Positions 9,262 to 19,366 of a DNA stretch of 64,000 nt are shown one piece after another. The notes under the pieces were generated by a model that was not told the origin of the DNA, did not search any database, and saw nothing but the letters and a program-made list of their open reading frames with translations. The stretch covers positions 1 to 64,000 of the forward strand of contig NZ_ACYY01000016.1 of the NCBI RefSeq assembly GCF_000176015.1, read 5' to 3'. Each line of letters starts with the position of its first letter. The stretch's first letter is position 1. Origin of the DNA: Rhodobacter ferrooxidans. GTDB lineage: Bacteria; Pseudomonadota; Alphaproteobacteria; Rhodobacterales; Rhodobacteraceae. Both the position numbers and the translations under genes were made by a program.

Positions 9262-9355
9262 TTCACCTTTGCACAAATATCCTCGGGGAGTGATGCGCGA
9301 TCAGAAAACCTCCAGTGGAGGTTTTCCGCGAAGAACGCCCGGCCCGTGGCCGGGC
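9262..9355 (+). repeat. CAAATATCC-family intergenic element, composite form
   Basis: The element starts with TTCACCTTTGCA followed by CAAATATCC. A perfect 10-bp hairpin (GAAAACCTCC, AGT, GGAGGTTTTC at 9304-9326) and a second dyad (GCCCGGC / GCCGGGC at 9337-9355) follow. The same order of parts recurs at 25284-25379. Its right half overlaps the 3' end of nadD and encodes that protein's last residues. Confidence 0.85.
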
Positions 9356-9975
9356 TGGGTGGGCAACGCGCCCCCCACCTTCCATTCGCCCCGTGCCCGA
9401 ATGGCCGAGGACGACAGATCCACCAGCGGCACATTTGCCAGACACCACGCGGGCGGCGCCAGATCGCCCAGCCGCCCCGCCGCCGCACCCTGCACCCGCT
9501 CGCCACGGTATATCCGCGCCGCCCGGCTGGCCCGTGCCGCCAGCCCCGCCCCCGGCCGCGCCAACACCCCCACCGGCACATGCGCCATGATCCATTCCCA
9601 ACGTTCCCAGCGGTGAAACTGCGCCAGGTTGTCCGCCCCCATCAGCCAGACGAACCGCACCCCGGGATAGATCGCCTGCAGCTTCGCCAGCGTCGCCGCC
9701 GTATAGCGCGTGCCCAGCCGCGCCTCCAGATCGGTCACCACCACCCGCGGATGCTGCATCACCGCCCGCGCCCGCGCCAACCGCTGCGCCATCGGCGCCG
9801 GACCCTTGGCCTTCAGCGGATTGCCGGGGCTGACCAGCCACCACACCCGGTCCAGCCCGAACCGCTTCAGCGCCTCGCGGCTGATATGGGCGTGCCCTTC
9901 ATGCGCCGGATCAAACGATCCGCCCAGAAGGCCGATGGTCATGCCCGGCGTGGCAATGGGAAACCCCTGTCTCAT
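9301..9975 (-). CDS. nadD: Nicotinate-nucleotide adenylyltransferase
   Basis: Converts nicotinic acid mononucleotide and ATP to deamido-NAD in NAD synthesis. The nucleotidyltransferase motifs are clear: [11 protein letters not shown] with the HxGH histidines, [11 protein letters not shown], and the C-terminal [10 protein letters not shown] (SSTxIR). The ATG at 9975 gives 224 residues; an internal ATG at 9942 directly before IGLLGGSF is an alternative. After the usual end at RARGEW, the frame runs on through a dispersed intergenic repeat, so the last 25 or so residues (ending PPLEVF) are repeat-derived. Confidence 0.95.
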   Translation of the reverse strand: MRQGFPIATPGMTIGLLGGSFDPAHEGHAHISREALKRFGLDRVWWLVSPGNPLKAKGPAPMAQRLARARAVMQHPRVVVTDLEARLGTRYTAATLAKLQAIYPGVRFVWLMGADNLAQFHRWERWEWIMAHVPVGVLARPGAGLAARASRAARIYRGERVQGAAAGRLGDLAPPAWCLANVPLVDLSSSAIRARGEWKVGGALPTQPGHGPGVLRGKPPLEVF

Positions 9976-10111
9976 GCCTGCTTTCCTAGCCCAAACCCCG
10001 CCACCCGCGCAGCACAAAATCCGCAAGCTGCCAACTGCACCACCGCGTTGCCCTCGTGCCGAACAATCGCTATGACACGCCGCAAGCACGCCCCGCAGGA
10101 TGGAGATGATC

Positions 10112-11767
10112 ATGGCCACTTATCAATACGTCTACCATATGGAAGGCGTCTCCAAAGCCTATCCCGGCGGCAAGAAATGTTTCGAGAACATCCACCTGAA
10201 CTTCCTGCCCGGGGTGAAGATCGGCGTGGTCGGCGTCAACGGCTCGGGCAAATCCACCCTGCTGCGGATCATGGCCGGCATCGACAAGGATTTTCAGGGC
10301 GAGGCCTGGGCCGCCAAGGGCGCGCGCGTCGGCTACCTGCCGCAGGAGCCGCAACTGGACGAGAGCCTCGATGTGCGCGGCAACGTCATGCTGGGGGTGG
10401 CCGACAAGCAGGCGATCCTGACCCGCTACAATGACCTTGCGATGAACTATTCCGACGAGACCGCCGAGGAAATGGCCACTCTGCAGGACACCATCGACGC
10501 GCAGAACCTGTGGGATCTCGATAGCCAGATCGACGTGGCGATGGAGGCTTTGCGCTGCCCGCCCGACGATGCCGCGGTTTCCACCCTGTCAGGCGGCGAA
10601 AAGCGCCGGGTGGCGCTGTGCAAGCTGCTGCTTGAAGCCCCCGACATGCTGCTGCTGGACGAACCGACCAACCACCTGGACGCCGAATCCATCGCCTGGC
10701 TGCAACAGCATCTGATGGCCTATACCGGCACCATCCTGATCGTCACCCACGACCGCTATTTCCTCGATGACATCACCTCTTGGATTCTGGAACTGGAGCG
10801 CGGCCGCGGCATCCCCTACGAGGGCAACTATTCGGCCTGGCTGGAACAGAAGGCCAAGCGGCTGCTGCAGGAAGCCCGCGAAGACAAGGCCAAGCAGAAG
10901 GTGCTGCAACGCGAGCTGGAATGGATCCGTTCCGGCGCCAAGGCGCGGCAGACCAAGCAGAAGGCCCGGATCTCGAAGTACAACGAGATGGCCAACCAGT
11001 CGGAACGCGAGCGCATCTCCACCGCCCAGATCATCATCCCGAACGGCGAACGGCTGGGCGGCAAGGTGATCGACGTGCAGGGCCTGAAGAAGCACATGGG
11101 CGACAAGCTGCTGATCGAGAACCTCAGCTTCACCCTGCCGCCGGGCGGCATCGTCGGCGTCATCGGCCCCAACGGTGCCGGCAAATCCACCCTGTTCCGC
11201 ATGATCACCGGGCAGGAGCCGCCGGACGAGGGCTCCATCACGCTCGGCGACACCGTGCAGCTTTCCTATGTCGATCAGTCGCGCGACTCGCTGGACCCCA
11301 ACAAGACGGTGTGGGAGGAAATCTCCGAAGGGCTGGAGGTGATCCACCTTGGCGACGCCGAAATGAACTCGCGCGCCTATTGCGGGGCGTTCAACTTCAA
11401 GGGCCCGGACCAGCAGAAGAAGGTCGGCATCCTGTCGGGCGGCGAGCGCAACCGGGTGCACCTGGCCAAGCTGCTGCGATCCGGTGGCAACGTGCTGCTG
11501 CTGGACGAACCGACCAACGATTTGGACGTGGAAACCCTGCAGGCGCTGGAATCCGCCATCGACGAATTCGCCGGTTGCGCGGTGATCATCAGCCACGACC
11601 GCTTCTTCCTGGATCGCCTCTGCACCCATATCCTGGCCTTCGAGGGCGATGCCCATGTCGAATGGTTCGAGGGCAACTTCGAGGCTTACGAGGAAGACAA
11701 GGTGCGCCGTCTGGGGCCGGATTCGATCGAGCCGAAGCGGGTGAAATACAAGAAGTTCACCCGGTAA
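10112..11767 (+). CDS. ettA: Energy-dependent translational throttle protein EttA (ABC-F)
   Basis: A 551-residue cytosolic ABC-F ATPase that binds the ribosomal E site and gates elongation according to ATP/ADP. Two ABC domains are complete: Walker [10 protein letters not shown] at 41-49 and GPNGAGKST near 352, signatures LSGGEKRRV and LSGGERNRV, Walker [12 protein letters not shown] and [11 protein letters not shown]. The interdomain linker is the charged P-site-tRNA-interaction motif ([18 protein letters not shown]). ATG at 10112 has GGAG six bases upstream. Single gene. Confidence 0.96.
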   Translation: MATYQYVYHMEGVSKAYPGGKKCFENIHLNFLPGVKIGVVGVNGSGKSTLLRIMAGIDKDFQGEAWAAKGARVGYLPQEPQLDESLDVRGNVMLGVADKQAILTRYNDLAMNYSDETAEEMATLQDTIDAQNLWDLDSQIDVAMEALRCPPDDAAVSTLSGGEKRRVALCKLLLEAPDMLLLDEPTNHLDAESIAWLQQHLMAYTGTILIVTHDRYFLDDITSWILELERGRGIPYEGNYSAWLEQKAKRLLQEAREDKAKQKVLQRELEWIRSGAKARQTKQKARISKYNEMANQSERERISTAQIIIPNGERLGGKVIDVQGLKKHMGDKLLIENLSFTLPPGGIVGVIGPNGAGKSTLFRMITGQEPPDEGSITLGDTVQLSYVDQSRDSLDPNKTVWEEISEGLEVIHLGDAEMNSRAYCGAFNFKGPDQQKKVGILSGGERNRVHLAKLLRSGGNVLLLDEPTNDLDVETLQALESAIDEFAGCAVIISHDRFFLDRLCTHILAFEGDAHVEWFEGNFEAYEEDKVRRLGPDSIEPKRVKYKKFTR

Positions 11768-11968
11768 TCGCCCGGCGACCGGTCGGAAACATCCTTCACT
11801 GCTCCGCTTTTCGGGCGCCCCTGCATCGCTTCATTTCCTGTTAATCGCCACCCGGTAAAACGGATGTGGGGCGACAGCAGTGCTGCGCCCGTGCAGGTTC
11901 GCGCCCGATGCCAGCGCCATGCCGCATGGGTTTGAAAGTGCGGGCTGGAACAAGGCGAAGGGGTGCGC

Positions 11969-13603
11969 ATGAGAATAACGATCAAGCTGAAACTGCTGGC
12001 GAGTTTCCTTCTGGTCTTTGCGCTTTCTGCGACGGCGGTCGGGCTCGCGGTCCGCACCCTGCTGAACTCCAATGCGATGTTCAATCAGCTGGTGGAAACC
12101 CAGTATCCGCGCGTGGCGCTGGCCGAACGGCTGAACGCCGAGCAGCTTCAGTTCAGCATCGTCATGCGCGACCTCGTTTCTTCGGCAAGCCAGAACGAAC
12201 GGCAAACCCGGATGGACGAGATCGCCGCGATCCGCCAGCAGATGACCGACAGCATCACGGCGCTGACCGCCGCGACCGACGAGAGCGGTCGCCCGGCGCT
12301 GGACGCCTACAGCGCCGCACGCGCCGAGGCGATCGCCATCAACAACCGGGTGTTCAAACTTGCCCAGGATGGCCGGAAGGACGACGCGCTGCATCTTCTG
12401 GCGACCGAATCCCGGCAGGGCATGGCGCGGCTGGAGGCCGCGCTGACCACCTTCCGCTCGGGTTACATCGCTGAAATGGATGCGATGGCTGCACAAGCCC
12501 GTGCCAACATGGCGACCTCGCTGCGCAATCTTGGCTTCATCCTGGCAGCGGCGGCGGGTCTGGGCGGCCTTGCGGCCTTTGCCATGATGCGCACCATCGG
12601 CGTCGGGTTGAACCGCGCGGTGACGCTTCTGGATCGGGTCGCCGGCGGTGACCTCGGCCATACTGCAGAGGTGCGCGGCAGCGACGAGATCAGCGCCATG
12701 CTGACCGCCGCGAATTCGATGGTCATCCGGCTCCGCGACGTATTGGGCAGCGTTTCCGGCGTGGCCCGGCAGGTCGCCTCTGGCAGCGTCCACATAGCCA
12801 AAACTTCGGGACAGCTCAGCCAGGGCGCGACCGAGCAGGCCTCGGCCACCGAACAGGCCTCGGCCTCTGTCGCCGAAATGGCCGCCAACATCAACCAGTC
12901 GGCCAATAATGCGGCCCAGACCGAGCAGATCGCCCTCCGCTCGGCCGTGGACGCCCGTGCCTCCGGCAAGGCGGTGGCCGAAGCAGTGGATGCGATGCAG
13001 GCCATCGCCGCGCGTGTCCTTGTGGTGCAGGAAATCGCCCGACAAACCGACCTGCTGGCGTTGAACGCCGCGGTCGAGGCGGCGCGCGCCGGCGAACATG
13101 GCCGCGGTTTTGCCGTGGTCGCCTCCGAGGTGCGCAAACTCGCCGAGCGCAGCCAGGCTGCGGCGGCCGACATCTCGACGCTTTCATCAAGCACGGTGCG
13201 AGCCGCGTCCACCGCCGGCGAAATGATCGACCGTCTGGTGCCGGACATCGAACGCACCTCCGGCCTTGTCAGCGAGATTTCCGTTGCCGCCAGAGAACTG
13301 GCAACGGGTGCCGAGCAGGTGGCGCTGGCCATCCAGCAGCTTGACCTGGTCACGCAGCAAAACAGTCAGGCATCGGAAGAATTGTCCACCAGCGCCAATG
13401 GACTGTCCGGCCAGGTCGATCAGATGGAGCAGGCGATCTCGTTCTTCGCCACCGGCATCGCGAAGGCGGTTCCCGCGGCTGCGGCCCGTCTGCCCGCGCA
13501 GGCGGCCATGACGCGGCTCACCGCATCGTCCGGCCGCGCGGCGTCCGACGGAGTGCATGGCACTGCCCTCGCCAAGGACGGGTCACGCCGCAAAGTCGCC
13601 TGA
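11969..13603 (+). CDS. Methyl-accepting chemotaxis protein
   Basis: A 544-residue transmembrane chemoreceptor. TM1 spans ~7-30, a four-helix-bundle type periplasmic sensor region lies at ~31-180, TM2 at ~185-207 ([20 protein letters not shown]), then HAMP (~208-262) and a long signalling coiled coil. The conserved hairpin tip is present as [33 protein letters not shown] around 360-390. No C-terminal CheR-docking pentapeptide is visible. The ATG at 11969 follows GAAGGGG by five bases. It is an orphan: no che or fla genes are near, and the ligand is unknown. Confidence 0.93.
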   Translation: MRITIKLKLLASFLLVFALSATAVGLAVRTLLNSNAMFNQLVETQYPRVALAERLNAEQLQFSIVMRDLVSSASQNERQTRMDEIAAIRQQMTDSITALTAATDESGRPALDAYSAARAEAIAINNRVFKLAQDGRKDDALHLLATESRQGMARLEAALTTFRSGYIAEMDAMAAQARANMATSLRNLGFILAAAAGLGGLAAFAMMRTIGVGLNRAVTLLDRVAGGDLGHTAEVRGSDEISAMLTAANSMVIRLRDVLGSVSGVARQVASGSVHIAKTSGQLSQGATEQASATEQASASVAEMAANINQSANNAAQTEQIALRSAVDARASGKAVAEAVDAMQAIAARVLVVQEIARQTDLLALNAAVEAARAGEHGRGFAVVASEVRKLAERSQAAAADISTLSSSTVRAASTAGEMIDRLVPDIERTSGLVSEISVAARELATGAEQVALAIQQLDLVTQQNSQASEELSTSANGLSGQVDQMEQAISFFATGIAKAVPAAAARLPAQAAMTRLTASSGRAASDGVHGTALAKDGSRRKVA

Positions 13604-13675
13604 GGGCGTCTTGGCCAGTGGCCGCGACGGCAAAATACGCCGGCCGCCGCGCGCGCGGCAGGTCAGCCCGCTGCT

Positions 13676-13879
13676 TTACTCGAAAGCGCAGCCCTTCTTC
13701 ACGCCCAGCGCGCGGAACACCGCGGCGGCGGGGCAGAAGCCGGTGAAGCTGGACTGGATCAGGTTGGCGCCGATGAACACGGTGAACCACATGAACAGCG
13801 GCGACACCCAGAGGGTCAGCGCCATGCTGAGCAGCACCATTACACCGGCAAACAACAGAACAGAGCGATCAAGGGTCAT
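13676..13879 (-). CDS. DUF2892 (YgaP-like) inner membrane protein
   Basis: A 67-residue protein with two transmembrane segments and the conserved FTGFCPAAAVFRALGVKKGC end typical of the membrane part of YgaP-like proteins. DUF2892 domains are often found with rhodanese or sulfur-handling genes. Upstream, at 13948-13963, a dyad ATTC-N8-GAAT matches the reported site of the sulfide/persulfide repressor SqrR. The two cysteines could be functional. No rhodanese is adjacent. Confidence 0.88.
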   Translation of the reverse strand: MTLDRSVLLFAGVMVLLSMALTLWVSPLFMWFTVFIGANLIQSSFTGFCPAAAVFRALGVKKGCAFE

Positions 13880-13947
13880 CCTACATCTCCCAAAGCCGAC
13901 GCCCCAAGCGCCCGCGACCTGGAATACCTAGCAGCCCGACAAAACAA

Positions 13948-13963
13948 ATTCAAGTATCTGAAT
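13948..13963. promoter_or_regulatory. SqrR/BigR-type operator (ATTC-N8-GAAT)
   Basis: ATTC, AAGTATCT, GAAT form an inverted repeat in an AT-rich patch about 70 bases upstream of the DUF2892 start. The spacing equals the motif recalled for Rhodobacter capsulatus SqrR. A -35-like TTGAAT on the minus strand overlaps it, with a weak TAGGTA 17 bases on. Confidence 0.55.
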
Positions 13964-13970
13964 ATAAATT

Positions 13971-15125
13971 CTACCCCCACAGCCCCAAAGGCTGCGGCGT
14001 AAAGCCGGGGAAAACCGTTGCGGCGTCGGCAAGACCCATGTGCCCGGCCAGAAGCTCTGCCAGGACAATGCGGTAGTCGGTGGTTACCGCGAGGTCCGCG
14101 CCCTCGTCCAGCGCGGCATTGTCCAGCCCGGGCCAGCGCCCCAGCATCCGCCCGCCCTTGGCTTGCGGCCCCAGCACCATCATCACGTTGCCGCGCCCGT
14201 GGTCGGTGCCGCCGCCCGAGTTGGCCCGCAGCCGCCGCCCGAACTCGCTCATCACCACCACCGACACGTCCTGCTGCAACGGCCCCAGGTCGCGCCAGAA
14301 CGCCATCAGCGCATCCGACAACCCGCCCACCAGCCCGGCGAATGGCCCGGCCTGCCCGACGTGGGTGTCCCAGCCCGGCACATCCACCGTCGCCACCCGC
14401 AGCCCCAGGTCAAGCTTGATCGCCTGCGCCACCGTCATCAGCGGCGCCGACAGCGGGTTGTCGCCAGGGTAGTCCACCGCAGCCGCATAGGGCACCACCG
14501 CCTGATCGGCTTCCGACCAGATCCGGCCGCCGATCACGTCGGAAAGTGCCAGCAATTCCTGCACCGGCAACGCCAGCGCCGCGTGGCTGCCGAACCCCGT
14601 TGCCAGCCGCGCCTTCACCACCGGAGCCAGCCAGTTGCCGGTGCCGATCATCAGATCCTCCAGCACCCCGGCCACTGCCGCATCGGCCCCCAGCAGGCTG
14701 GCCGGACGGCTGGCCCCCACCGCCAGCGCCGGCATCGGCCCGCCCGGCCGCGCCGTGGCCAGCCAGCGCGAAATCCACCCGCCCGGATCGCCCGGCGCCA
14801 ACGCGGCCCCGAACAGCCCGCGCTCGATCCGGGCTTCGGCGTCGAAATGGCTGCGGGTGGCATCGGGCAGGCCCGAGGCATGGATCAGCGACAGATCGCC
14901 CGCGTCATACAAGTCGGCCAGCGCCCCGGCGCTGCGGTGAAAGCGGAATTCGACATCCGCCAGGTCCTGCGCGATCCGCCGTCCCGCCGCATCGCCCTTG
15001 CGCAACACCCGCAATTCCTCGGGCCGCGCGGCGATCAGGTCGGGGTCCGAGGATGGGCACACCAGCCCCAGCCCGTCCGCCCCGCCACGCAGGAACAGCA
15101 CCACCATGATCGGATCGCGCGCCAT
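13971..15125 (-). CDS. DUF1501 domain-containing protein
   Basis: A 384-residue member of the DUF1501 family, whose fold belongs to the alkaline-phosphatase/sulfatase superfamily. Seen are LFLRGGADGLGLVCP at the start, SHFDAEARIERG, WDTHVGQAGPFAGLVGGLSDALMAFWRDLG, VVVMSEFGRRLRANSGGGTDHGRGNVMMVLG, and DYRIVLAELLAGHMG. Many relatives have a Tat signal but this one starts straight at the domain. The ATG at 15125 follows AGGGGGTGGGC. It lies 9 bases after the DUF1800 gene, its usual partner; the function of the pair is unknown. Confidence 0.93.
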   Translation of the reverse strand: MARDPIMVVLFLRGGADGLGLVCPSSDPDLIAARPEELRVLRKGDAAGRRIAQDLADVEFRFHRSAGALADLYDAGDLSLIHASGLPDATRSHFDAEARIERGLFGAALAPGDPGGWISRWLATARPGGPMPALAVGASRPASLLGADAAVAGVLEDLMIGTGNWLAPVVKARLATGFGSHAALALPVQELLALSDVIGGRIWSEADQAVVPYAAAVDYPGDNPLSAPLMTVAQAIKLDLGLRVATVDVPGWDTHVGQAGPFAGLVGGLSDALMAFWRDLGPLQQDVSVVVMSEFGRRLRANSGGGTDHGRGNVMMVLGPQAKGGRMLGRWPGLDNAALDEGADLAVTTDYRIVLAELLAGHMGLADAATVFPGFTPQPLGLWG

Positions 15126-15134
15126 GCCCACCCC

Positions 15135-16787
15135 CTACCGCAACAGGAATTCCGGCGTCAGCGCCGCCAGCGCGATCGCGGCGACCGCCACGCCGCGCCG
15201 GTTTTCCGCCGAGAGATCACCGACAGGCACTGCCGGATCAATGCCAAGATCGGCCAGCGCCGCCCCAACCAACACGCCCGCCGCCTGATCGCCGATCAAC
15301 CGTGCAGCCCAGCCTTCAGCAAAGGCACCCTGCGTGCCATCCGCCGCCGAAAACTCGATTCTGGCACTGGCAAACCAGTCCTCATGGGCATAAAGCGCCA
15401 GATCGACCGTCCGGTTCAGCGTGCTGGCACCGGTCCAGGCCTCGATCCGGTCGCTGTGGCCGGTCGGCGGGCCGTATTCATGCTGATACCAGCCCGCCCG
15501 CGCCAGCTCCCAATGGAAGGCGATCTCGGGGCTATCGACCTCGGCACCGGTGGCGCGATACAGCGCCGCCAGCATCTCGAACGGGCGGCGCAGCTTGCCC
15601 GGCGGGGTGGCGGCAAATTCGGGCGACAGCACCAGCGCCCGCAGCACCTGCGCGATCTGGTCGGGCGCATCGACGGCGGCCAGAAACACCTCTGCCAGCC
15701 GCGCCACCAAACCAGGGTCGGGCGCATCCGCCAGCAGCCGCCGCGCGATCTTTTCGCAGACGAATGACGCGGTGCCGGGGTGCCGGGCCAGGATGTCCAG
15801 CACCCGCTCGCCATCCGCCATCGGCGCGGCATTGCCCTCGAACTCCACCGCGAGTATCCGCTTCTGATAGGGGTCGTGCCAGGCCTCGACATAGTGGAAC
15901 TGCCCGGTGCGCGGTGCCTCTACCCCTTCGGAAATCCAGCGGCCATCGCCAACGCTCCAGCCGGTAAAGGCCCGCGCGACCTCGTAAACATCCAGATCAA
16001 GATAGCCCAGCGCCAGCCCGGCATCCGCCCCCGGCACCTCGTGCCAATGGTGGAACCGGTCGTTCAGATAATTCCCCGCCCCCAGCGTGTGCAACTCCAG
16101 CAACTCGCGGGCATAGTTCTCGTTGGCCGGGCTGGCGCGGCTTTCGTCGTTGTTCAGATAGTACAGCATGGCGGGTGAACGGGCCACCTCGCCCAGCATC
16201 ACCCGGAAATTGCCGAACACATGCTGCCGCAGGGTGGCGTCGTGGCTGGCAAAGAACGCCGCAGTGAACTCGTTTTTTGCCGAGTTGACGTTGAAATGGT
16301 CGTGCCAGAACTGCGTCATCACCTCGCGCAACTGTGCGGGCGCATGCACGGCGCGGATCAGGCTGGCCGCGATCACCTCGCGCGCCGGGCGGGCGCGTTC
16401 GTCATAGTTCATGCCCTGCGACCAATCCACCAGCCGCATCAGATCGGCGGGGTTGGCCGTCAGCGCCGACAGCGGCCGCATCTCGTCGGTCGCGCGCCAT
16501 TTGTGGCCGTTCTCGTCCTCGCCCGCCTCGTAGTTGATCCGCAGCCGCGCCGCCGCCAGCCGTTCGTCCAGCCCGGCATCCGCCACCGGCAGGGCCAGTT
16601 GCGCCTCCAGCCAGCCTTCGGCCCCCAGCGCCGCGAAGGCGGTCCGCGAGGCTTCATCGGCACCAAAGCTCAGGCGGTTCAGCCATAGGTCCGCCTGCGG
16701 CCCCACTGCGGCCCGGCCTGCACGTGGCAATGCCAACGTGGCCACCGCGGCCAGCATGCTCTGATGAAACGCCCGGCGGGTCAGCAT
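15135..16787 (-). CDS. DUF1800 domain-containing protein with Tat signal
   Basis: A 550-residue exported protein. The N-terminus LTRRAFHQSMLAAVATLALPRAGRA is a twin-arginine signal. The DUF1800 domain contains LLNRLSFGAD-like start (WLNRLSFGAD), FWHDHFNV, NENYARELLELHTLGAGN and ARAFTGW. The ATG at 16787 with GAGG six bases upstream is chosen over a GTG at 16799. It is the first gene of a two-gene operon with DUF1501, a pairing seen in many bacteria; an envelope or extracellular role is likely but undefined. Confidence 0.93.
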   Translation of the reverse strand: MLTRRAFHQSMLAAVATLALPRAGRAAVGPQADLWLNRLSFGADEASRTAFAALGAEGWLEAQLALPVADAGLDERLAAARLRINYEAGEDENGHKWRATDEMRPLSALTANPADLMRLVDWSQGMNYDERARPAREVIAASLIRAVHAPAQLREVMTQFWHDHFNVNSAKNEFTAAFFASHDATLRQHVFGNFRVMLGEVARSPAMLYYLNNDESRASPANENYARELLELHTLGAGNYLNDRFHHWHEVPGADAGLALGYLDLDVYEVARAFTGWSVGDGRWISEGVEAPRTGQFHYVEAWHDPYQKRILAVEFEGNAAPMADGERVLDILARHPGTASFVCEKIARRLLADAPDPGLVARLAEVFLAAVDAPDQIAQVLRALVLSPEFAATPPGKLRRPFEMLAALYRATGAEVDSPEIAFHWELARAGWYQHEYGPPTGHSDRIEAWTGASTLNRTVDLALYAHEDWFASARIEFSAADGTQGAFAEGWAARLIGDQAAGVLVGAALADLGIDPAVPVGDLSAENRRGVAVAAIALAALTPEFLLR

Positions 16788-16890
16788 CTTCGGCCTCACG
16801 ACAATTCTGCTGGGCCAAGCCTAGCACGCCCCGCCGCGCCCGCGTCAACCGCGCCTGATCCGCCAGATCTCCCGACGGCAGAAACCCGCC

Positions 16891-17988
16891 TTAGCCAGAG
16901 AACAGGAAGTGCAGCACGTCGCCGTCCTTGACCTCGTAGGTCTTGCCCTCGACGCGGAACTTGCCCGCTTCCTTGGCCCCGGCCTCGCCATTGCCGGCGA
17001 TATAGTCGTCGTAGCCGATGGTTTCGGATCGGATGAAGCCCTTCTCGAAATCGCCGTGAATGACCCCCGCCGCCTGCGGTGCCAGGGTGCCCTTGGCAAT
17101 CGTCCAGGCCCGCGCTTCCTTCGGGCCGATGGTGAAATAGGTCTGCAACCCCAGCAGCTCGTATCCGGCCTTGATCAACCGATCGAGCCCGGCCTCGTGC
17201 AGCCCCATCTCCTCCAGAAACATCGCCGCCTCATCAGCGGGCAACTGGCTGATCTCTTCCTCGATCCGGGCCGAGATTACCACCGAGGCCGCGCCCTGCG
17301 CCGCCGCCATCGCCGCCACCCGGTCGGACTGGCTGTTGCCATGGGCCGCCGAGGCTTCCTCGACGTTGCAGACGTAAAGCACCGGCTTCGAGGTCAGCAG
17401 TTGCAACAGCCGCCAGTTGCGGGCGTCATCCGCCGCCACCTTGACGCTGCGGGCAGGCTTTCCCGCCTCCAGCGCCGCAAGGGCTGCCCGCAGCAGCCGG
17501 TCCTGATCGACCGAGTCCTTGTCGCCGCCACGGATTTTCCGCGACAGGTTGGCCAAACGCCGCTCGATGGATTCCAGATCGGCCAGCATCAGCTCGGTTT
17601 CAATGGTCTCGGCATCCGCGACCGGGTCGATGCGGCCTTCGACATGGGTGATGTCGCCGTCTTCGAAACAGCGCAGCACATGGGCGATGGCGTCACATTC
17701 GCGGATATTGGCCAGGAACTGGTTGCCCAGACCCTCGCCCTTGCTGGCGCCGCGCACCAGACCCGCGATATCGACAAATGTCATCCGCGTCGGGATGATC
17801 TGCTTCGAACCCGCAATCGCCGCCAGCTTTTCCAGCCGCGCATCCGGCACCGCCACCTCGCCCACGTTCGGCTCGATGGTGCAGAACGGAAAATTCGCCG
17901 CCTGCGCCGCCGCCGTCCGGGTCAGCGCGTTGAACAGGGTCGATTTGCCCACGTTCGGCAGCCCGACGATCCCCATCTTGAAGCCCAT
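16891..17988 (-). CDS. ychF: Redox-regulated ATPase YchF (OLA1 family)
   Basis: A 365-residue Obg-family P-loop protein that hydrolyses ATP rather than GTP and associates with ribosomes and stress responses. The P-loop GLPNVGKST is at residues 9-17, the switch region DIAGLVRGASKGEGLGN near 70, and the C-terminal TGS domain ends at VKDGDVLHFLFSG. The ATG at 17988 has GGAG upstream; longer in-frame starts precede the conserved beginning MGFKMGIVG. Single gene with no pth neighbour here. Confidence 0.97.
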   Translation of the reverse strand: MGFKMGIVGLPNVGKSTLFNALTRTAAAQAANFPFCTIEPNVGEVAVPDARLEKLAAIAGSKQIIPTRMTFVDIAGLVRGASKGEGLGNQFLANIRECDAIAHVLRCFEDGDITHVEGRIDPVADAETIETELMLADLESIERRLANLSRKIRGGDKDSVDQDRLLRAALAALEAGKPARSVKVAADDARNWRLLQLLTSKPVLYVCNVEEASAAHGNSQSDRVAAMAAAQGAASVVISARIEEEISQLPADEAAMFLEEMGLHEAGLDRLIKAGYELLGLQTYFTIGPKEARAWTIAKGTLAPQAAGVIHGDFEKGFIRSETIGYDDYIAGNGEAGAKEAGKFRVEGKTYEVKDGDVLHFLFSG

Positions 17989-18102
17989 GAGCCTATCTCC
18001 ACCAAGGTTTGAGCGGCTTTTAGGCAAGCCCCCGCCCGGGCGCAAGCGCCGCTTGGCCAAAGCCCGATTCGATGGCAGGATACCTGCGGGGAGGATTCAA
18101 CA

Positions 18103-18510
18103 ATGACCTTCATGCCCTACCTGCATTTCGACGGCACCTGTGCGCAGGCGATGCGGTTCTATGCCGATCTGTTCGGCGGCACCAACCTGCAACTGATGAC
18201 CTATGCCGAGGCGCCGCCGGGCCAGATGCCGCCCTCCGACCGCATCATGCATGCGCAGTTCACCGCGGCGGGCGGCACGCTGATGGCGTCGGACTATCCG
18301 CCGGGCATGGCCGCGCAACCGCAGACCAGCGTCAGCGTGATGACCGCCCCGGCCTCGGTGGACGAGGGGCAGCGGCTGTTTGCGGCACTGGCCGAGGGCG
18401 GCAGCGTGGTGATGCCTTGGGGGCCTACCTTCTGGTCGCCCGGTTTCGGCATGGCGCAGGACCGCTTTGGCACCCACTGGATCATTGGCGTCGAACAACC
18501 CGCCGCGTGA
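18103..18510 (+). CDS. VOC-family (PhnB-like glyoxalase fold) protein
   Basis: A 135-residue protein of the PhnB/3-dmu-9_3-mt type vicinal-oxygen-chelate fold: PYLHFDGTCAQAMRFYADLFGG at the start, AQFTAAGGTLMASD in the middle, GPTFWSPGFGMAQDRFGTHWIIGV at the end. The family includes many uncharacterised enzymes; substrate unknown. GGAGGATTCAACA precedes the ATG. Convergent with nothing; trpA follows 60 bases downstream on the same strand. Confidence 0.9.
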   Translation: MTFMPYLHFDGTCAQAMRFYADLFGGTNLQLMTYAEAPPGQMPPSDRIMHAQFTAAGGTLMASDYPPGMAAQPQTSVSVMTAPASVDEGQRLFAALAEGGSVVMPWGPTFWSPGFGMAQDRFGTHWIIGVEQPAA

Positions 18511-18570
18511 GCCATTGATTTTCCCGGCGGCATCGCGCAAACCCCTGCCAGCACTTGCAGGGGAAGCCAG

Positions 18571-19362
18571 ATGACCAGGATCGACGCCAAATTCGCCGCG
18601 CTGCGGGCCGAGGGCAAGAAGGCTTTCGTGGCCTATATCATGGCGGGCGACCCTGATCTGGCAACCTCGGCGGCGGTGATGCAGGGCCTGCCGGGGGCGG
18701 GCGTCGATATCATCGAACTGGGGATGCCCTTCACCGACCCGATGGCCGATGGCCCCACCATCCAGTTGGCGGGCCAACGCTCGCTGGAGGGCGGGCAGAC
18801 GCTGCAAAAGACCCTCGATATGGCGGCAGCCTTCCGCAAGTCCGACAACACCACGCCGATCGTGCTGATGGGCTATTACAATCCGATCTATTCGCGCGGC
18901 GTGGCGAAGTTTCTGGTCGATGCCAAAGCGGCGGGGATCGACGGGCTGATCGTGGTCGATCTGCCGCCCGAGGAGGATGCCGAACTTTGTATCCCGGCGC
19001 AGGCGGCGGGGCTGAACTTCATCCGGCTGGCCACGCCCACCACCGATGCCAAACGCCTGCCGAAGGTGCTGCAAAACACCTCGGGCTTTCTCTACTACGT
19101 TTCGATCAACGGCATCACCGGGGCGGCGGCGGCCAATCCGGCCGACGTGGCGCCGGAAGTGGCGCGGATCAAGGCCAAGACCGACCTGCCGGTGATCGTG
19201 GGTTTCGGCATTTCCACGCCCGACGCCGCCCAGGGCATCGCCGCGATTGCCGATGGCTGCGTGGTGGGGTCGGCCATCGTCAAGGACATCGGCGCGGGCA
19301 AGCCGGTGGCCGAGGTGCTGGCCAATGTGGCGGCGCTGGCCGCGGGCGCGCACCGGGCCTGA
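18571..19362 (+). CDS. trpA: Tryptophan synthase alpha subunit
   Basis: Cleaves indole-3-glycerol phosphate to indole and glyceraldehyde 3-phosphate and passes indole to TrpB. The 263-residue TIM barrel has the catalytic pair Glu49 ([11 protein letters not shown]) and Asp60 (PMADGPT), and the phosphate-binding GFGIST loop. trpB is not adjacent, so the alpha subunit is separated from the rest of the pathway. An AGGGGA ribosome site precedes the ATG. Confidence 0.97.
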   Translation: MTRIDAKFAALRAEGKKAFVAYIMAGDPDLATSAAVMQGLPGAGVDIIELGMPFTDPMADGPTIQLAGQRSLEGGQTLQKTLDMAAAFRKSDNTTPIVLMGYYNPIYSRGVAKFLVDAKAAGIDGLIVVDLPPEEDAELCIPAQAAGLNFIRLATPTTDAKRLPKVLQNTSGFLYYVSINGITGAAAANPADVAPEVARIKAKTDLPVIVGFGISTPDAAQGIAAIADGCVVGSAIVKDIGAGKPVAEVLANVAALAAGAHRA

Positions 19363-19366
19363 GGCC

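Noticed and set aside
7774..10434. An 886-residue Pro/Arg-rich plus-strand frame across dacB and nadD
   Set aside because: It runs antisense through two genes with known motifs and into ettA out of frame. Composition is typical of a shadow frame.
14040..15767. A 575-residue plus-strand frame opposite the DUF1501/DUF1800 genes
   Set aside because: Antisense shadow without domains.
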